From Chitinophagaceae bacterium (GTDB lineage: Bacteria; Bacteroidota; Bacteroidia; Chitinophagales; Chitinophagaceae), in contig JANWIJ010000005.1 of NCBI GenBank assembly GCA_025449935.1, positions 1 through 47,069 on the forward strand: DNA of 47,069 nucleotides, written 5' to 3'. Every line of letters starts with the position of its first letter. Within the stretch, counting starts at the first letter, position 1. The notes under the pieces were generated by a model, which ran no database searches, was not told the origin of the DNA, and saw only the letters and a list, made by a program, of their open reading frames with translations. Shown piece by piece: positions 36,676 through 44,167 of this stretch. A program made the translations under genes and the position numbers.

Positions 36676-36702
36676 GAAGAGCTGCATTCCAGCTCTTTTT
36701 TT
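36676..36702 (+). terminator. Terminator after the desaturase gene
   Basis: Stem AAGAGCTG with CAGCTCTT around the loop CATTC, followed by five or more T residues. Confidence 0.87.
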
Positions 36703-36746
36703 GTGGGTTGACGTATAAAAGCTTATCCACATTACCGGGCCTGATT

Positions 36747-36776
36747 TTGCCACTATAGGAAAGCCTGTTAACTTGC
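36747..36776 (+). promoter_or_regulatory. Promoter of the arginase-family gene run
   Basis: TTG at 36747-36749 is followed after 19 nt by TAACTTGC at 36769-36776. The -7 word lacks one T of TAnnTTTGC but has the preferred spacing. It lies just downstream of a terminator and 22 nt before the ATG of the first gene. Confidence 0.5.
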
Positions 36777-36798
36777 ATCCCTTTTCAACTCCCTGGCT

Positions 36799-37845
36799 AT
36801 GATTGATCTTACTAATTACGACCCCAACAGTGTGGGTAATCCCAATAATAATATTTTCGGCCTGCCGACCAACGAAGATGATTCCCGCCTGGTTATCGTT
36901 CCCATACCCTGGGAAGTTACGGTAAGTTATGGGGCAGGTACCGCCCGCGCCCCGGAAGCCGTCCTTAAAGCCAGCTTACAGGTTGACCTGTTTGATCCCG
37001 AGATGCCCGATGCCTGGAAACAGGGTTTTTATATGCGGCCCAGCGACCGGAAGATATTGATGAAAAGTGACTACTTGCGCAAAGAAGCAGAGCTTTATAT
37101 TGATTATATCTCTAAAGGCGATGCAGTGGAAGCCAACCAATTCATGACCAAAACCCTGAAAGAAGTAAATGAAGGAAGTAATTACCTGAACAATTGGGTA
37201 TATGAACAAACCAAAGTTCTGCTGGACAAAAACAAACTGGTGGGGCTCCTGGGCGGCGACCACAGTACACCGTTGGGATTTTTTAAATCTATTGGGGAAA
37301 AGCACGGAGATTTTGGCATCCTTCAGATCGATGCGCACTTCGATCTGCGGGAGGCCTATGAGGGTTTCGTTTATTCGCATGCAAGCATCATGTTTAATGC
37401 ATTGAAAGAAATTGCGCAACTCAGGCGGTTGGTCCAGGTAGGTATCCGTGATTTTGGCAGCGATGAATGGGAGTATGTAAAGAACAGCGATGCCCGGATT
37501 GTGACCTATTTTGACAAAGAGATCAGGAACCGCCAGTTTGAAGGACAGACCTGGAAACATATCACCGAAGAGATCATCAGTAAACTGCCGGACAAAGTAT
37601 TTATCAGTTTTGATATTGACGGACTTGACCGGAAACTTTGTCCGTTCACCGGAACTCCTGTACCCGGGGGCTTTGAACTGGAACAGGTTTTTTATTTATT
37701 CAGCCAGTTGCTCAGGAGCGGGAAACAACTGGTAGGATTTGATCTGAATGAAGTGGGCATTGGCGGGGATACCGACTGGGATGCAAATGTGGGTGCCCGG
37801 GCATTGTATAAGCTATGTAATTTGCTGGTGACAAGTAACAGTTGA
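36799..37845 (+). CDS. Arginase/agmatinase/formimidoylglutamase-family hydrolase
   Basis: A 348-residue manganese hydrolase of the ureohydrolase fold. Metal ligands are visible in GGDHS (152-156), DAHFDLR (178-184) and SFDIDGLD (270-277, with Asp272 and Asp274). Such enzymes split guanidino or formimino groups from arginine, agmatine, formiminoglutamate or related compounds. The substrate is not clear, and no hut, speA or arc genes adjoin it. It is the first gene of a run in which the next gene starts 2 nt after its stop. Confidence 0.87.
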   Translation: MIDLTNYDPNSVGNPNNNIFGLPTNEDDSRLVIVPIPWEVTVSYGAGTARAPEAVLKASLQVDLFDPEMPDAWKQGFYMRPSDRKILMKSDYLRKEAELYIDYISKGDAVEANQFMTKTLKEVNEGSNYLNNWVYEQTKVLLDKNKLVGLLGGDHSTPLGFFKSIGEKHGDFGILQIDAHFDLREAYEGFVYSHASIMFNALKEIAQLRRLVQVGIRDFGSDEWEYVKNSDARIVTYFDKEIRNRQFEGQTWKHITEEIISKLPDKVFISFDIDGLDRKLCPFTGTPVPGGFELEQVFYLFSQLLRSGKQLVGFDLNEVGIGGDTDWDANVGARALYKLCNLLVTSNS

Positions 37846-37846
37846 G

Positions 37847-38395
37847 ATGCAGCAATTTGAAATCATTCTAAAAAACGAAAAGCGTAACATATACAACCGG
37901 TTAAGCTGGCTCATCATTTTTATTTTTGCAGTATTCTTTTCTTACATCATTATTTTCCCCTCAGATATGAGACATCGGAATATCAGTATTGCCACATTGA
38001 TTGTGGTTGCTGCCTGTCTCGGGTATAAACTGTATTTCAAAAACACAAAATATCAGCCGGGTATTCAACTTTTCTTTTGGGTCATATTGACCGGCTGGAT
38101 ATGCATGGAAGAATATTTGCTGGCTGGCTTCACGATCCTCTTTCTCCTGTTATCCGCTTTTACCTCACGGAACCCTGCCGTTATTTTTTCAAAAAATCAT
38201 ATTATATACCCCTCCCTCCCTGTTAAATCAATATCATGGAAGGACCTTAATCAGCTTATACTCAAAGATGGTTTGTTAACCATTGATTTTAAGTCCAACA
38301 GGCTTATTCAGCAACTGGTGGATGAAAACAAAACAACCATTGATGAACAGGAATTTAACGACTTTTGCAGGCAGCAATTGACCATTGACCATTGA
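37847..38395 (+). CDS. Membrane protein with PH-like C-terminal region, unknown function
   Basis: A 182-residue protein with four hydrophobic segments at about 21-37, 46-64, 74-90 and 93-108. A soluble C-terminal part (about 112-182) has a pleckstrin-like beta pattern: NPAVIFSKNHIIYP, ISWKDLNQLILKDGLLTIDF. No named family is recognised with certainty. The last four codons and the stop are formed by a tandem ATTGACC repeat. The start follows the hydrolase stop by 1 nt, suggesting coupling, and the radical SAM gene starts 17 nt after its stop. Confidence 0.72.
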   Translation: MQQFEIILKNEKRNIYNRLSWLIIFIFAVFFSYIIIFPSDMRHRNISIATLIVVAACLGYKLYFKNTKYQPGIQLFFWVILTGWICMEEYLLAGFTILFLLLSAFTSRNPAVIFSKNHIIYPSLPVKSISWKDLNQLILKDGLLTIDFKSNRLIQQLVDENKTTIDEQEFNDFCRQQLTIDH

Positions 38396-38410
38396 CCATT
38401 GACCATTGAC
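38377..38410. repeat. ATTGACC heptamer tandem array
   Basis: Four complete copies of ATTGACC and six bases of a fifth run from 38377 to 38410. The array forms the 3' end and stop codon of the membrane protein gene and the whole 16-nt gap before the radical SAM ATG at 38412. Confidence 0.95.
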
Positions 38411-38411
38411 T

Positions 38412-39710
38412 ATGTCTCTAACTCAATCACCATATATTCTCTATTCCGACGGGAAGGGAAATATTTTCGAAGATAAATCCCTGCATGCAACCGGCCGGAG
38501 TGGCTGGGATGCAGTGCCGGTACCGGAAGATGAATGGATAGAACTTCCCGATGGCGGTACTTTATACGAACTGCCGGGCCGGAGAGGAATTGGCATTGAC
38601 GTGCAAAGCGGTAATATGAGGTTATGTGAAAAAGGATGGGCCGTGGCGGCCTTTATTCCGCCTGCCCACACGGGTTATTATTTGGCTGCTTATGAAACGG
38701 CCAAAGATGCTCCTGTTCTTCCATTGTTTTGTTATACCGCTGCCGGCTGGCTTAATGAAAAGTTCTATGTGCCTGCAACCAGGGTAGAGCCGGACATACG
38801 CCAGGATTGTGCGGGGTATGACACAGACAAAGTGAAAGCCGGGGTAAGTGATTTACAAAAACATTACCCGCATAACCGCCTGGTCACGCACCTGACCAAC
38901 AATTGTGCACTTACCTATCAGTGCCCCGCTGCCAGGAATTTTGCCCTAAGCAGGTGGGAGTGCCCCGTTCCCGTATCCCCGGCCTGCAATGCGAATTGCG
39001 TTGGTTGTATATCACTGCAACCGGATGAAGAGACTATTGTTTCCACACAGGATCGGTTAACATTCAAACCTACCCCGGAGGAAATTGTAGAATTCACGGT
39101 ACCCCATCTTGAAACAGCCCCCTATCCTATTATCAGTTTCGGGCAGGGTTGCGAAGGTGAACCATTACTGATGTGGGAAACAATCTGTGAAGCGATTATT
39201 GAAATAAGAAAACACACAAAAAAGGGAAGTATCAATATCAACACCAACGGTTCAAATCCCGGTTCGGTAAGAGCTTTATGTGAGGCCGGACTGGATTCTA
39301 TCCGGGTCAGTACCAATTCTGCAAGACGGGAAGTGTACATGCCCTATTACCGCCCTAACAATTACGATTTTAATGATATCGTTGAAAGTTTAAAGGTTGT
39401 CAGTTCATACGGTGGCTGGACATCCATAAATTATTTTGTCTTCCCCGGCATGACCGATTCAGTGGCAGAATACGAAGCATTGAGAAAGCTTATCAAAGAG
39501 ACGGGATTGAAAATGATCCAGTGGCGGAATTTTAATATTGATCCGGATTGGTACCTGGGAAAGATTGGTGTGACTGATACGGGTGAATGCCTGGGGGTGA
39601 AACAATTACAACAACTGCTCCGCGAAGAATTCCCTGCCCTGCGATTTGGGTATTTTAATCCCCCGATAGAACGCATCAAGGGGATATTTGAACTGGATTT
39701 CGCACATTAA
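38412..39710 (+). CDS. Radical SAM protein with cysteine-rich N-terminal half
   Basis: A 432-residue putative radical SAM enzyme. The first 190 residues match no domain I recognise and carry Cys165, Cys171 and Cys184. The cluster motif follows as Cys192-x3-Cys196-x2-Cys199 in ACNANCVGC. Later SAM-barrel features are SFGQGCEGEPLL (a GGE-like segment with its own Cys), SININTNGSNPGSVRA and the C-terminal GLKMIQWRNFNIDPDWY. The extra cysteines could bind a second cluster. I know no function. Its gene lies between a membrane protein gene and two exporter genes on the same strand. Confidence 0.85.
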   Translation: MSLTQSPYILYSDGKGNIFEDKSLHATGRSGWDAVPVPEDEWIELPDGGTLYELPGRRGIGIDVQSGNMRLCEKGWAVAAFIPPAHTGYYLAAYETAKDAPVLPLFCYTAAGWLNEKFYVPATRVEPDIRQDCAGYDTDKVKAGVSDLQKHYPHNRLVTHLTNNCALTYQCPAARNFALSRWECPVPVSPACNANCVGCISLQPDEETIVSTQDRLTFKPTPEEIVEFTVPHLETAPYPIISFGQGCEGEPLLMWETICEAIIEIRKHTKKGSININTNGSNPGSVRALCEAGLDSIRVSTNSARREVYMPYYRPNNYDFNDIVESLKVVSSYGGWTSINYFVFPGMTDSVAEYEALRKLIKETGLKMIQWRNFNIDPDWYLGKIGVTDTGECLGVKQLQQLLREEFPALRFGYFNPPIERIKGIFELDFAH

Positions 39711-39724
39711 TTTCACCCTCATTC

Positions 39725-40636
39725 ATGACGGAAAAATCTTCTCAAAACAAAATCCTCACCGGTATTTTGCTGGCGGTTCTTGCTACCATTATCTGGTCCG
39801 GTAATTTCATTATTGCAAGAGGAGTCATCAATAATATCCCACCGGTAACCCTGGCATTTTACCGGTGGCTTCTCGCAACGATCATTCTTTTGCCATTCGT
39901 CTGGAATACATTCAATAACGATGTCGGTGTCCTGAAAAGAAAATTCCCCTATTTCTTGCTTGCGGCCGTATCAGGTGTCAGCCTGTTCAATACGTTTGTA
40001 TATATAGCGGGTCACTATTCGGACGCCATCAATATGGCCCTGATCGGCACCACATCTTCCCCTATTATTTCTGTGATCCTGGCCAGGATTTTCCTGAAAG
40101 AAAAAATTCCATTCACCCGTGTTATTGGAATGGTGATCTGTATAGCGGGTATCCTCTTACTCCTGAGCAGGGGCCACCTGGAAACCTTATTGTCACTTTC
40201 CTTTTCCAAAGGCGACTGGTGGATGCTGGCCGCCGCGTTTAGTTTCGCGGTGTACAATGTCTCTGCAAAAAAGAAACCAGGCGAAATGAGTTCCAAAAAC
40301 TTCCTGTTCATCATTTTCCTGGTTGGTACCCTTGTGCTTTTCCCATTTTATTTATGGGAACTGAATACAAAAGGTGGATTCGGGATTAATGTTTCAAATT
40401 TTTCGGCCATCCTTTACCTGGGGTTGGGTGCTTCTGTTATCTGTTTTCTTCTCTGGAACAAATCTATTGCCATCCTTGGGGCCGGAAGAGCTTCCCTGTT
40501 TGGCAACCTGATTCCTGTGTTCAGTACTATTGAAGCAGTGATTATCCTGAATGAGAAAATAAACTGGGTTCATATCGCCAGTTTTGTACTCGTCATTTCC
40601 GGGCTGTTGATAGCTAACATCCAGAAAAGAAAGTAA
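39725..40636 (+). CDS. EamA/DMT-family transporter
   Basis: A 303-residue inner-membrane permease of the drug/metabolite transporter superfamily, with ten hydrophobic segments arranged as two EamA repeats of five (residues about 8-145 and 160-300). The first repeat has the typical AFYRWLLATIILLPFV, the second the pattern LGLGASVICFLLWNKSI and a C-terminal VLVISGLLIAN. Substrates of this family are metabolites, amino acids or drugs and are not predictable here. Starts 14 nt after the radical SAM gene. Confidence 0.9.
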   Translation: MTEKSSQNKILTGILLAVLATIIWSGNFIIARGVINNIPPVTLAFYRWLLATIILLPFVWNTFNNDVGVLKRKFPYFLLAAVSGVSLFNTFVYIAGHYSDAINMALIGTTSSPIISVILARIFLKEKIPFTRVIGMVICIAGILLLLSRGHLETLLSLSFSKGDWWMLAAAFSFAVYNVSAKKKPGEMSSKNFLFIIFLVGTLVLFPFYLWELNTKGGFGINVSNFSAILYLGLGASVICFLLWNKSIAILGAGRASLFGNLIPVFSTIEAVIILNEKINWVHIASFVLVISGLLIANIQKRK

Positions 40637-40661
40637 TATTGACAATTAAAACTGGCCACTA

Positions 40662-41840
40662 TTGTCCACCGGGGTTCCAAAACGAATTTTACCGCTGATC
40701 GTTGTATCGCAGTTTGCCGGAACCTCACTGTGGTTCGCAGGAAACGCCATACTTCCTGACCTGCAGGCAACATTTAATTTGGGTATTGATGCAGTTGGGC
40801 CTGTTACATCAGCCGTCCAGTTGGGATTTATCTCCGGCACCCTGATCTTTGCGTTGCTGGCCGTTGCGGATCGTTTCTCTCCCTCCGCTGTTTTTTTTAT
40901 TTCTTCATTACTGGCCGCCACGGCAAACCTGTGCATTACCTGGATACCAAAAGATTTTTATGCATTGATGACCTGTCGTTTTATTACGGGTTTTTTCCTG
41001 GCAGGCATTTACCCCGTTGGTATGAAGATCGCATCCGACTGGTATGAAAAAGGATTGGGCAGAGCGTTGGGCTACCTGGTTGGTGCATTGGTACTGGGAA
41101 CAGCCTTTCCGCACCTGTTAAAAAGTTTTTCGTGGCAATTATCCTGGCAAAAAATAATCCTGTTCACATCCTTATTTGCATCGGCCGGTGGTTTATTGAT
41201 CTTCCTGTTTGTAAAAGATGGGCCATTCCGGAAAAAAGCCCAGGCTTTTCATCCACGGAATATTGTTCATATTTTCCGATCGAAGGATTTCCGGGCGGCC
41301 GCCATCGGTTATTTTGGACACATGTGGGAACTCTATACTTTCTGGGCATTTGTTCCTGCATTATTAATGCTTTACGGCAATGTTAAAGACGAAGCTATCA
41401 ACATCCCGTTTTGGTCATTCCTGGTTATCGGGATAGGGTTTGTAAGCTGCATTGCCGGGGGATATTTTTCACGGAAAAAAGGCAGCGCCGGCGTTGCTTT
41501 CGTTGCTTTACTCATTTCAGGCACCTGTTGCGTGTTCTCCTTTTTATTGCTAAAAATGTCTTCTCCTTTTTTCCTGGTGTTTATGCTAATCTGGGGGATG
41601 GCTGTTGTAGCAGATTCTCCGCAATTCTCGGCACTTGTAGCTGAAACAGCCCCGCCGGCGGTCAAAGGCAGTGCGCTTACTTTTGTAACAAGCATCGGAT
41701 TTGCGATCACCATTCTCAGTGTGCAGGTGATGAACTATTTTTTTTCCGCAAGTATGAGTTCTGCGGGGATTTTTATCCTGCTTGCACCAGGGCCCTTAGC
41801 AGGACTATGGTTTATGTATCGTGCCTTTATAAAAAAATAA
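40662..41840 (+). CDS. MFS transporter
   Basis: A 392-residue major facilitator with twelve hydrophobic segments, including LPLIVVSQFAGTSLWFAG at the N-terminus and a SDWYEKGLGRALGYLVG loop with the MFS-A-like pattern. The only in-frame start near the N-terminus is TTG at 40662, because a TAA lies in frame at 40647. The next in-frame ATGs are too far into the protein. It starts 25 nt after the EamA gene and probably ends the run. Substrate unknown; relatives include sugar and nucleoside-type permeases as well as drug efflux. Confidence 0.87.
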   Translation: MSTGVPKRILPLIVVSQFAGTSLWFAGNAILPDLQATFNLGIDAVGPVTSAVQLGFISGTLIFALLAVADRFSPSAVFFISSLLAATANLCITWIPKDFYALMTCRFITGFFLAGIYPVGMKIASDWYEKGLGRALGYLVGALVLGTAFPHLLKSFSWQLSWQKIILFTSLFASAGGLLIFLFVKDGPFRKKAQAFHPRNIVHIFRSKDFRAAAIGYFGHMWELYTFWAFVPALLMLYGNVKDEAINIPFWSFLVIGIGFVSCIAGGYFSRKKGSAGVAFVALLISGTCCVFSFLLLKMSSPFFLVFMLIWGMAVVADSPQFSALVAETAPPAVKGSALTFVTSIGFAITILSVQVMNYFFSASMSSAGIFILLAPGPLAGLWFMYRAFIKK

Positions 41841-41861
41841 AAGACAGCAGGCTGTCTTTCT
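41838..41861. terminator. Weak terminator between MFS and CHRD genes
   Basis: Stem AAAGACAG with CTGTCTTT around a four-base loop overlaps the MFS stop. It lacks a long T run and could serve both convergent genes. Confidence 0.45.
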
Positions 41862-41890
41862 AAAAATCATCTCCTTGTTAACTTTCCTGT

Positions 41891-42382
41891 TTAACGGGTA
41901 ACCGCAGTGATCTGGCCCCTTACTTCACCCGCGGGGTAAGCTGCATTAAGAATTGTATAATAATATTTAGCGGCCAGTAAATCAGCTTCCTGCTCTTCTG
42001 TCAACGTTACCGTCGTACTCTGTGCACCATTTGTGCCTCCGCCGCTGATCGCTACGGCGAACACGAGGTTCCCGTTAACACCGGCTGTAGCCGGACCATG
42101 AATTTCAATGATCGTGGCCGCACTTGACAAAGAAGTCCAGCTGATACTATATTCCCACACATTCGTATTTGAATTATAAGAACCTGTAAGACTGGCTGAA
42201 CCCGTTGTTGAAACAGGTGGGTTTTGCTGGGAGCCCGATGCATTTCCGAAAGTACCATATGTTAGTGGCGGAGTATTGTCATCATTTCCTTGCTTACTGC
42301 AGGAGATGAATGCCATAGTTGAACAAAAAGCAATGATAAGGGGAATAATAAATTTCTTCCTGTAGTTAAGAATAGTTTTCAT
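41891..42382 (-). CDS. CHRD-domain lipoprotein
   Basis: A 163-residue lipoprotein. The signal has FISCSK with Cys28 as the lipidation site. After a short linker comes a CHRD domain (residues about 55-160), with TGSASLTGSYNSN, SISWTSLSSAAT, IEIHGPATAG and the final TILNAAYPAGEVRGQI typical of the family. CHRD was named for chordin. The role in bacteria is unclear, perhaps protein binding at the envelope. TAATTTTA lies upstream as a weak promoter match. Confidence 0.87.
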   Translation of the reverse strand: MKTILNYRKKFIIPLIIAFCSTMAFISCSKQGNDDNTPPLTYGTFGNASGSQQNPPVSTTGSASLTGSYNSNTNVWEYSISWTSLSSAATIIEIHGPATAGVNGNLVFAVAISGGGTNGAQSTTVTLTEEQEADLLAAKYYYTILNAAYPAGEVRGQITAVTR

Positions 42383-42540
42383 GAGTCTTATATTAAAATT
42401 AAAAAAATCGTTCAGGGGTATTGTTCAAAAATGCTGCCAACCTCAATAGTCAAATAGATTTTCATCTTTATCCTGATCAGCGATGACATTAAGGGGATTA
42501 TTTTTCCCGATGCCGGTAAATTCGGTGACCCCTTAAAATC

Positions 42541-42571
42541 AAAAAGGATGATAGCGTGTATCATCCTTTTC
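42541..42571 (-). terminator. Terminator of the DUF2846 gene
   Basis: Perfect 12-bp hairpin AAAAGGATGATA with TATCATCCTTTT around GCGTG. The minus-strand sequence ends in a T-rich stretch, so it ends the gene at 42593-43036. The remaining 42383-42540 holds no gene that I can see. Confidence 0.85.
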
Positions 42572-42592
42572 AGCATCATGCCCTGTTATTTA

Positions 42593-43036
42593 TCAATCCA
42601 GGTTTTCCTGGCAATTATCAATTGTCATTTTTTCCATTTGTTTACCGGCACTTCCTTTTGTCACTTCGATCATTTCCAGTCTTGTCCGGGTTATGCTCTG
42701 TTTAACATTGCAGGCCACATAATAACTACCACCGGCTTCTGCGTCGATCTCTATTTCTGTTTCCTTTTTAAAAAGCCCGGCACCTCCCACTTTGGCACTT
42801 ATTTTATGTTTGCCTGGCGTTACCGCGAGACGCATGTACTTATTATTGCTCAGTTTGCATTTTTTTTCATCATCCATGAAAATGGCCCAGTTGGCCGCAG
42901 CCGCGTTCCATTGTCCCACCCGGTATACATAGATATAGGTGGTATCCCCGGGAGGAGTAATGGTGGAAGCTTGCCCGGAACCCGGGAACAGGATAGAAGA
43001 GGTCAGGATCATTGAAATAAGCAGCATTTTTTTCAT
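42593..43036 (-). CDS. DUF2846-like exported protein
   Basis: A 147-residue protein with a signal peptide (MKKMLLISMILTSSILF, cleavage near GQA). The mature domain fits DUF2846: TYIYVYRVGQWN, AIFMDDEKKCKLSNNKY, MRLAVTPGKHKISA and a beta-rich end, with Cys in the C-terminal CNVKQ and NCQE. The family is of unknown function and often found as lipoproteins. A perfect TATATTTG lies at 43054-43061, 17 nt before the ATG. Confidence 0.75.
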   Translation of the reverse strand: MKKMLLISMILTSSILFPGSGQASTITPPGDTTYIYVYRVGQWNAAAANWAIFMDDEKKCKLSNNKYMRLAVTPGKHKISAKVGGAGLFKKETEIEIDAEAGGSYYVACNVKQSITRTRLEMIEVTKGSAGKQMEKMTIDNCQENLD

Positions 43037-43053
43037 AATACGTTTTTTAGTTC

Positions 43054-43061
43054 CAAATATA
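43054..43061 (-). promoter_or_regulatory. -7 element for the DUF2846 gene
   Basis: Reads TATATTTG on the minus strand, a perfect TAnnTTTG, 17 nt before the ATG at 43036. Confidence 0.5.
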
Positions 43062-43125
43062 ATGCGAACAAACTGAAGGAATACTGGCTATTTCTCAAAT
43101 CTTAACATTTCCTAAATCCTTCTTT

Positions 43126-43138
43126 GTGCAAGTTGCAC
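43126..43138. repeat. Short palindrome in a divergent intergenic region
   Basis: GTGCAA-G-TTGCAC is a perfect 6-bp inverted repeat around one base. It lies between the divergent DUF2846 and TonB-like genes, so it could be an operator, but may be chance. Confidence 0.3.
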
Positions 43139-43201
43139 GGGGTTTGCATCGTTACTAACAGGTGTGAAAAACAATGATTTCCACCTCCGTTTACTTAAAA
43201 G

Positions 43202-43209
43202 TACATTTG
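43202..43209 (+). promoter_or_regulatory. -7 element for the TonB-like gene
   Basis: TACATTTG ends 1 nt before the ATG at 43211. The start of transcription would fall after that ATG, favouring the ATG at 43229. Confidence 0.5.
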
Positions 43210-43228
43210 TATGAACAATTCTTACGCA

Positions 43229-44092
43229 ATGGCAGCATCTCTTGAATCCAAAAAGAATTCACAGCGGGCAACGATGATCACGGCTGGTTTCGCAGCTTTT
43301 ATGATCGTTCTCATGTTCCTGCTGAAATGGAAACTGCCAGAATTTGAAAAAAACGTAGAATATGCCGGAATCGAGGTGGAGCTTAACCTGCCCGAAGAAC
43401 CCGAAACCTTAGCCGATGGTGGTGGAGGTGGTGGAAACCCGGTTCAGGCTGCCGGACCTGCCGGTATTGCCGCCCATGTGCCCCCTGCCCCCGGTGAAAA
43501 TGAGGATTCAAAGGATATTGAGGATAATAATGATAAAGAGACTCCCCCTATTGTAAAGCCTGATGTAGTTAAACCCACTGCCACAAAGATTACCAATACA
43601 TCCGTTGTTAAAGCAACTCCCAAACCAGTAGTGGAAACCCCTGCCCCGCCAAGACCAAAAGCAGTTTTAGGTAAGACAACAACCGGAACCGGGAAAGGTG
43701 GTGGCGCTGCTGATGACTATGAAAAAAGCGGTGGCCGTGGCAACGGGTATGGAGTTGGAAATGGAAACGGAACTGGTGGAGGAAACGGGAATGGAACAGG
43801 TGGAGGTAACGGAACCGGCAGTGGTAGTGGCAATGGCCCGAAGATAACCAGGGGCGACAGGAAAATAATCCGCCACTATTCATTCCAGGGTGACCTCGAG
43901 AAAGCGATTGTGTATGCCAACGTAAATGTGTCCCCGGATGGGATCGGAAAACTGGTTAGTATAGCTAAGGGTTCCTCTACGACGAGCAATGCATATAAAG
44001 AAGCTATCATTCAATACCTGCAAAATATCAAATTTGACAAAGCTGATCATGAGTCGATGCTCACCGTACAGTTTAACTTCCGGGTGAACTGA
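43229..44092 (+). CDS. TonB-like energy transducer with glycine-rich linker
   Basis: About 287 residues from the ATG at 43229 (an ATG at 43211 adds six). One N-terminal membrane helix (ITAGFAAFMIVLMFLLKW) is followed by an acidic segment, a Pro/Lys/Val linker (about 95-145) and a Gly/Asn-rich run at about 160-205 made of GNGNGTGGG-like units. The C-terminal 75 residues show a TonB_C-like pattern (FQGDLEKAIVYANVNV, then AIIQYLQNIKFDKAD). TonB proteins couple ExbBD to outer-membrane receptors. ExbB and ExbD genes are not in the window. The Gly-rich run replaces part of the Pro-rich spacer. Confidence 0.75.
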   Translation: MAASLESKKNSQRATMITAGFAAFMIVLMFLLKWKLPEFEKNVEYAGIEVELNLPEEPETLADGGGGGGNPVQAAGPAGIAAHVPPAPGENEDSKDIEDNNDKETPPIVKPDVVKPTATKITNTSVVKATPKPVVETPAPPRPKAVLGKTTTGTGKGGGAADDYEKSGGRGNGYGVGNGNGTGGGNGNGTGGGNGTGSGSGNGPKITRGDRKIIRHYSFQGDLEKAIVYANVNVSPDGIGKLVSIAKGSSTTSNAYKEAIIQYLQNIKFDKADHESMLTVQFNFRVN

Positions 44093-44115
44093 TTTAGGTA
44101 ACAGAAAAAACTACA

Positions 44116-44152
44116 GGGATGCCATGGTTTTGAACCATGGCATCCCTTTTTT
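44116..44152 (+). terminator. Terminator after the TonB-like gene
   Basis: A perfect 14-bp hairpin, arms GGGATGCCATGGTT and AACCATGGCATCCC around TTG, followed by six T residues. Confidence 0.93.
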
Positions 44153-44153
44153 A

Positions 44154-44161
44154 TTAATTTG
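44154..44161 (+). promoter_or_regulatory. Candidate -7 element for folC
   Basis: TTAATTTG, then C, differs by one base from TAnnTTTG and ends 6 nt before the ATG at 44168, the spacing seen in other leaderless candidates. Confidence 0.4.
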
Positions 44162-44167
44162 CGGCAC

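Noticed and set aside
38377-38410. Tandem repeats read as a small CRISPR array
   Set aside because: The units are 7 bp with no spacers and no cas genes nearby.
39247-39265. GGTTCAAATCCCG, similar to a tRNA T-loop
   Set aside because: It lies inside the radical SAM coding frame, and no acceptor stem, D-loop or anticodon arm can be built around it.
36799-41840. A RiPP biosynthetic cluster around the radical SAM gene
   Set aside because: No short precursor-peptide ORF, leader-binding domain or peptidase is visible. The run may still be a small-metabolite pathway.
42541-42571. Hairpin as attenuator for the CHRD gene
   Set aside because: It lies 3' of the DUF2846 gene on the minus strand, with the T tract in that direction, and about 160 nt before the CHRD start.
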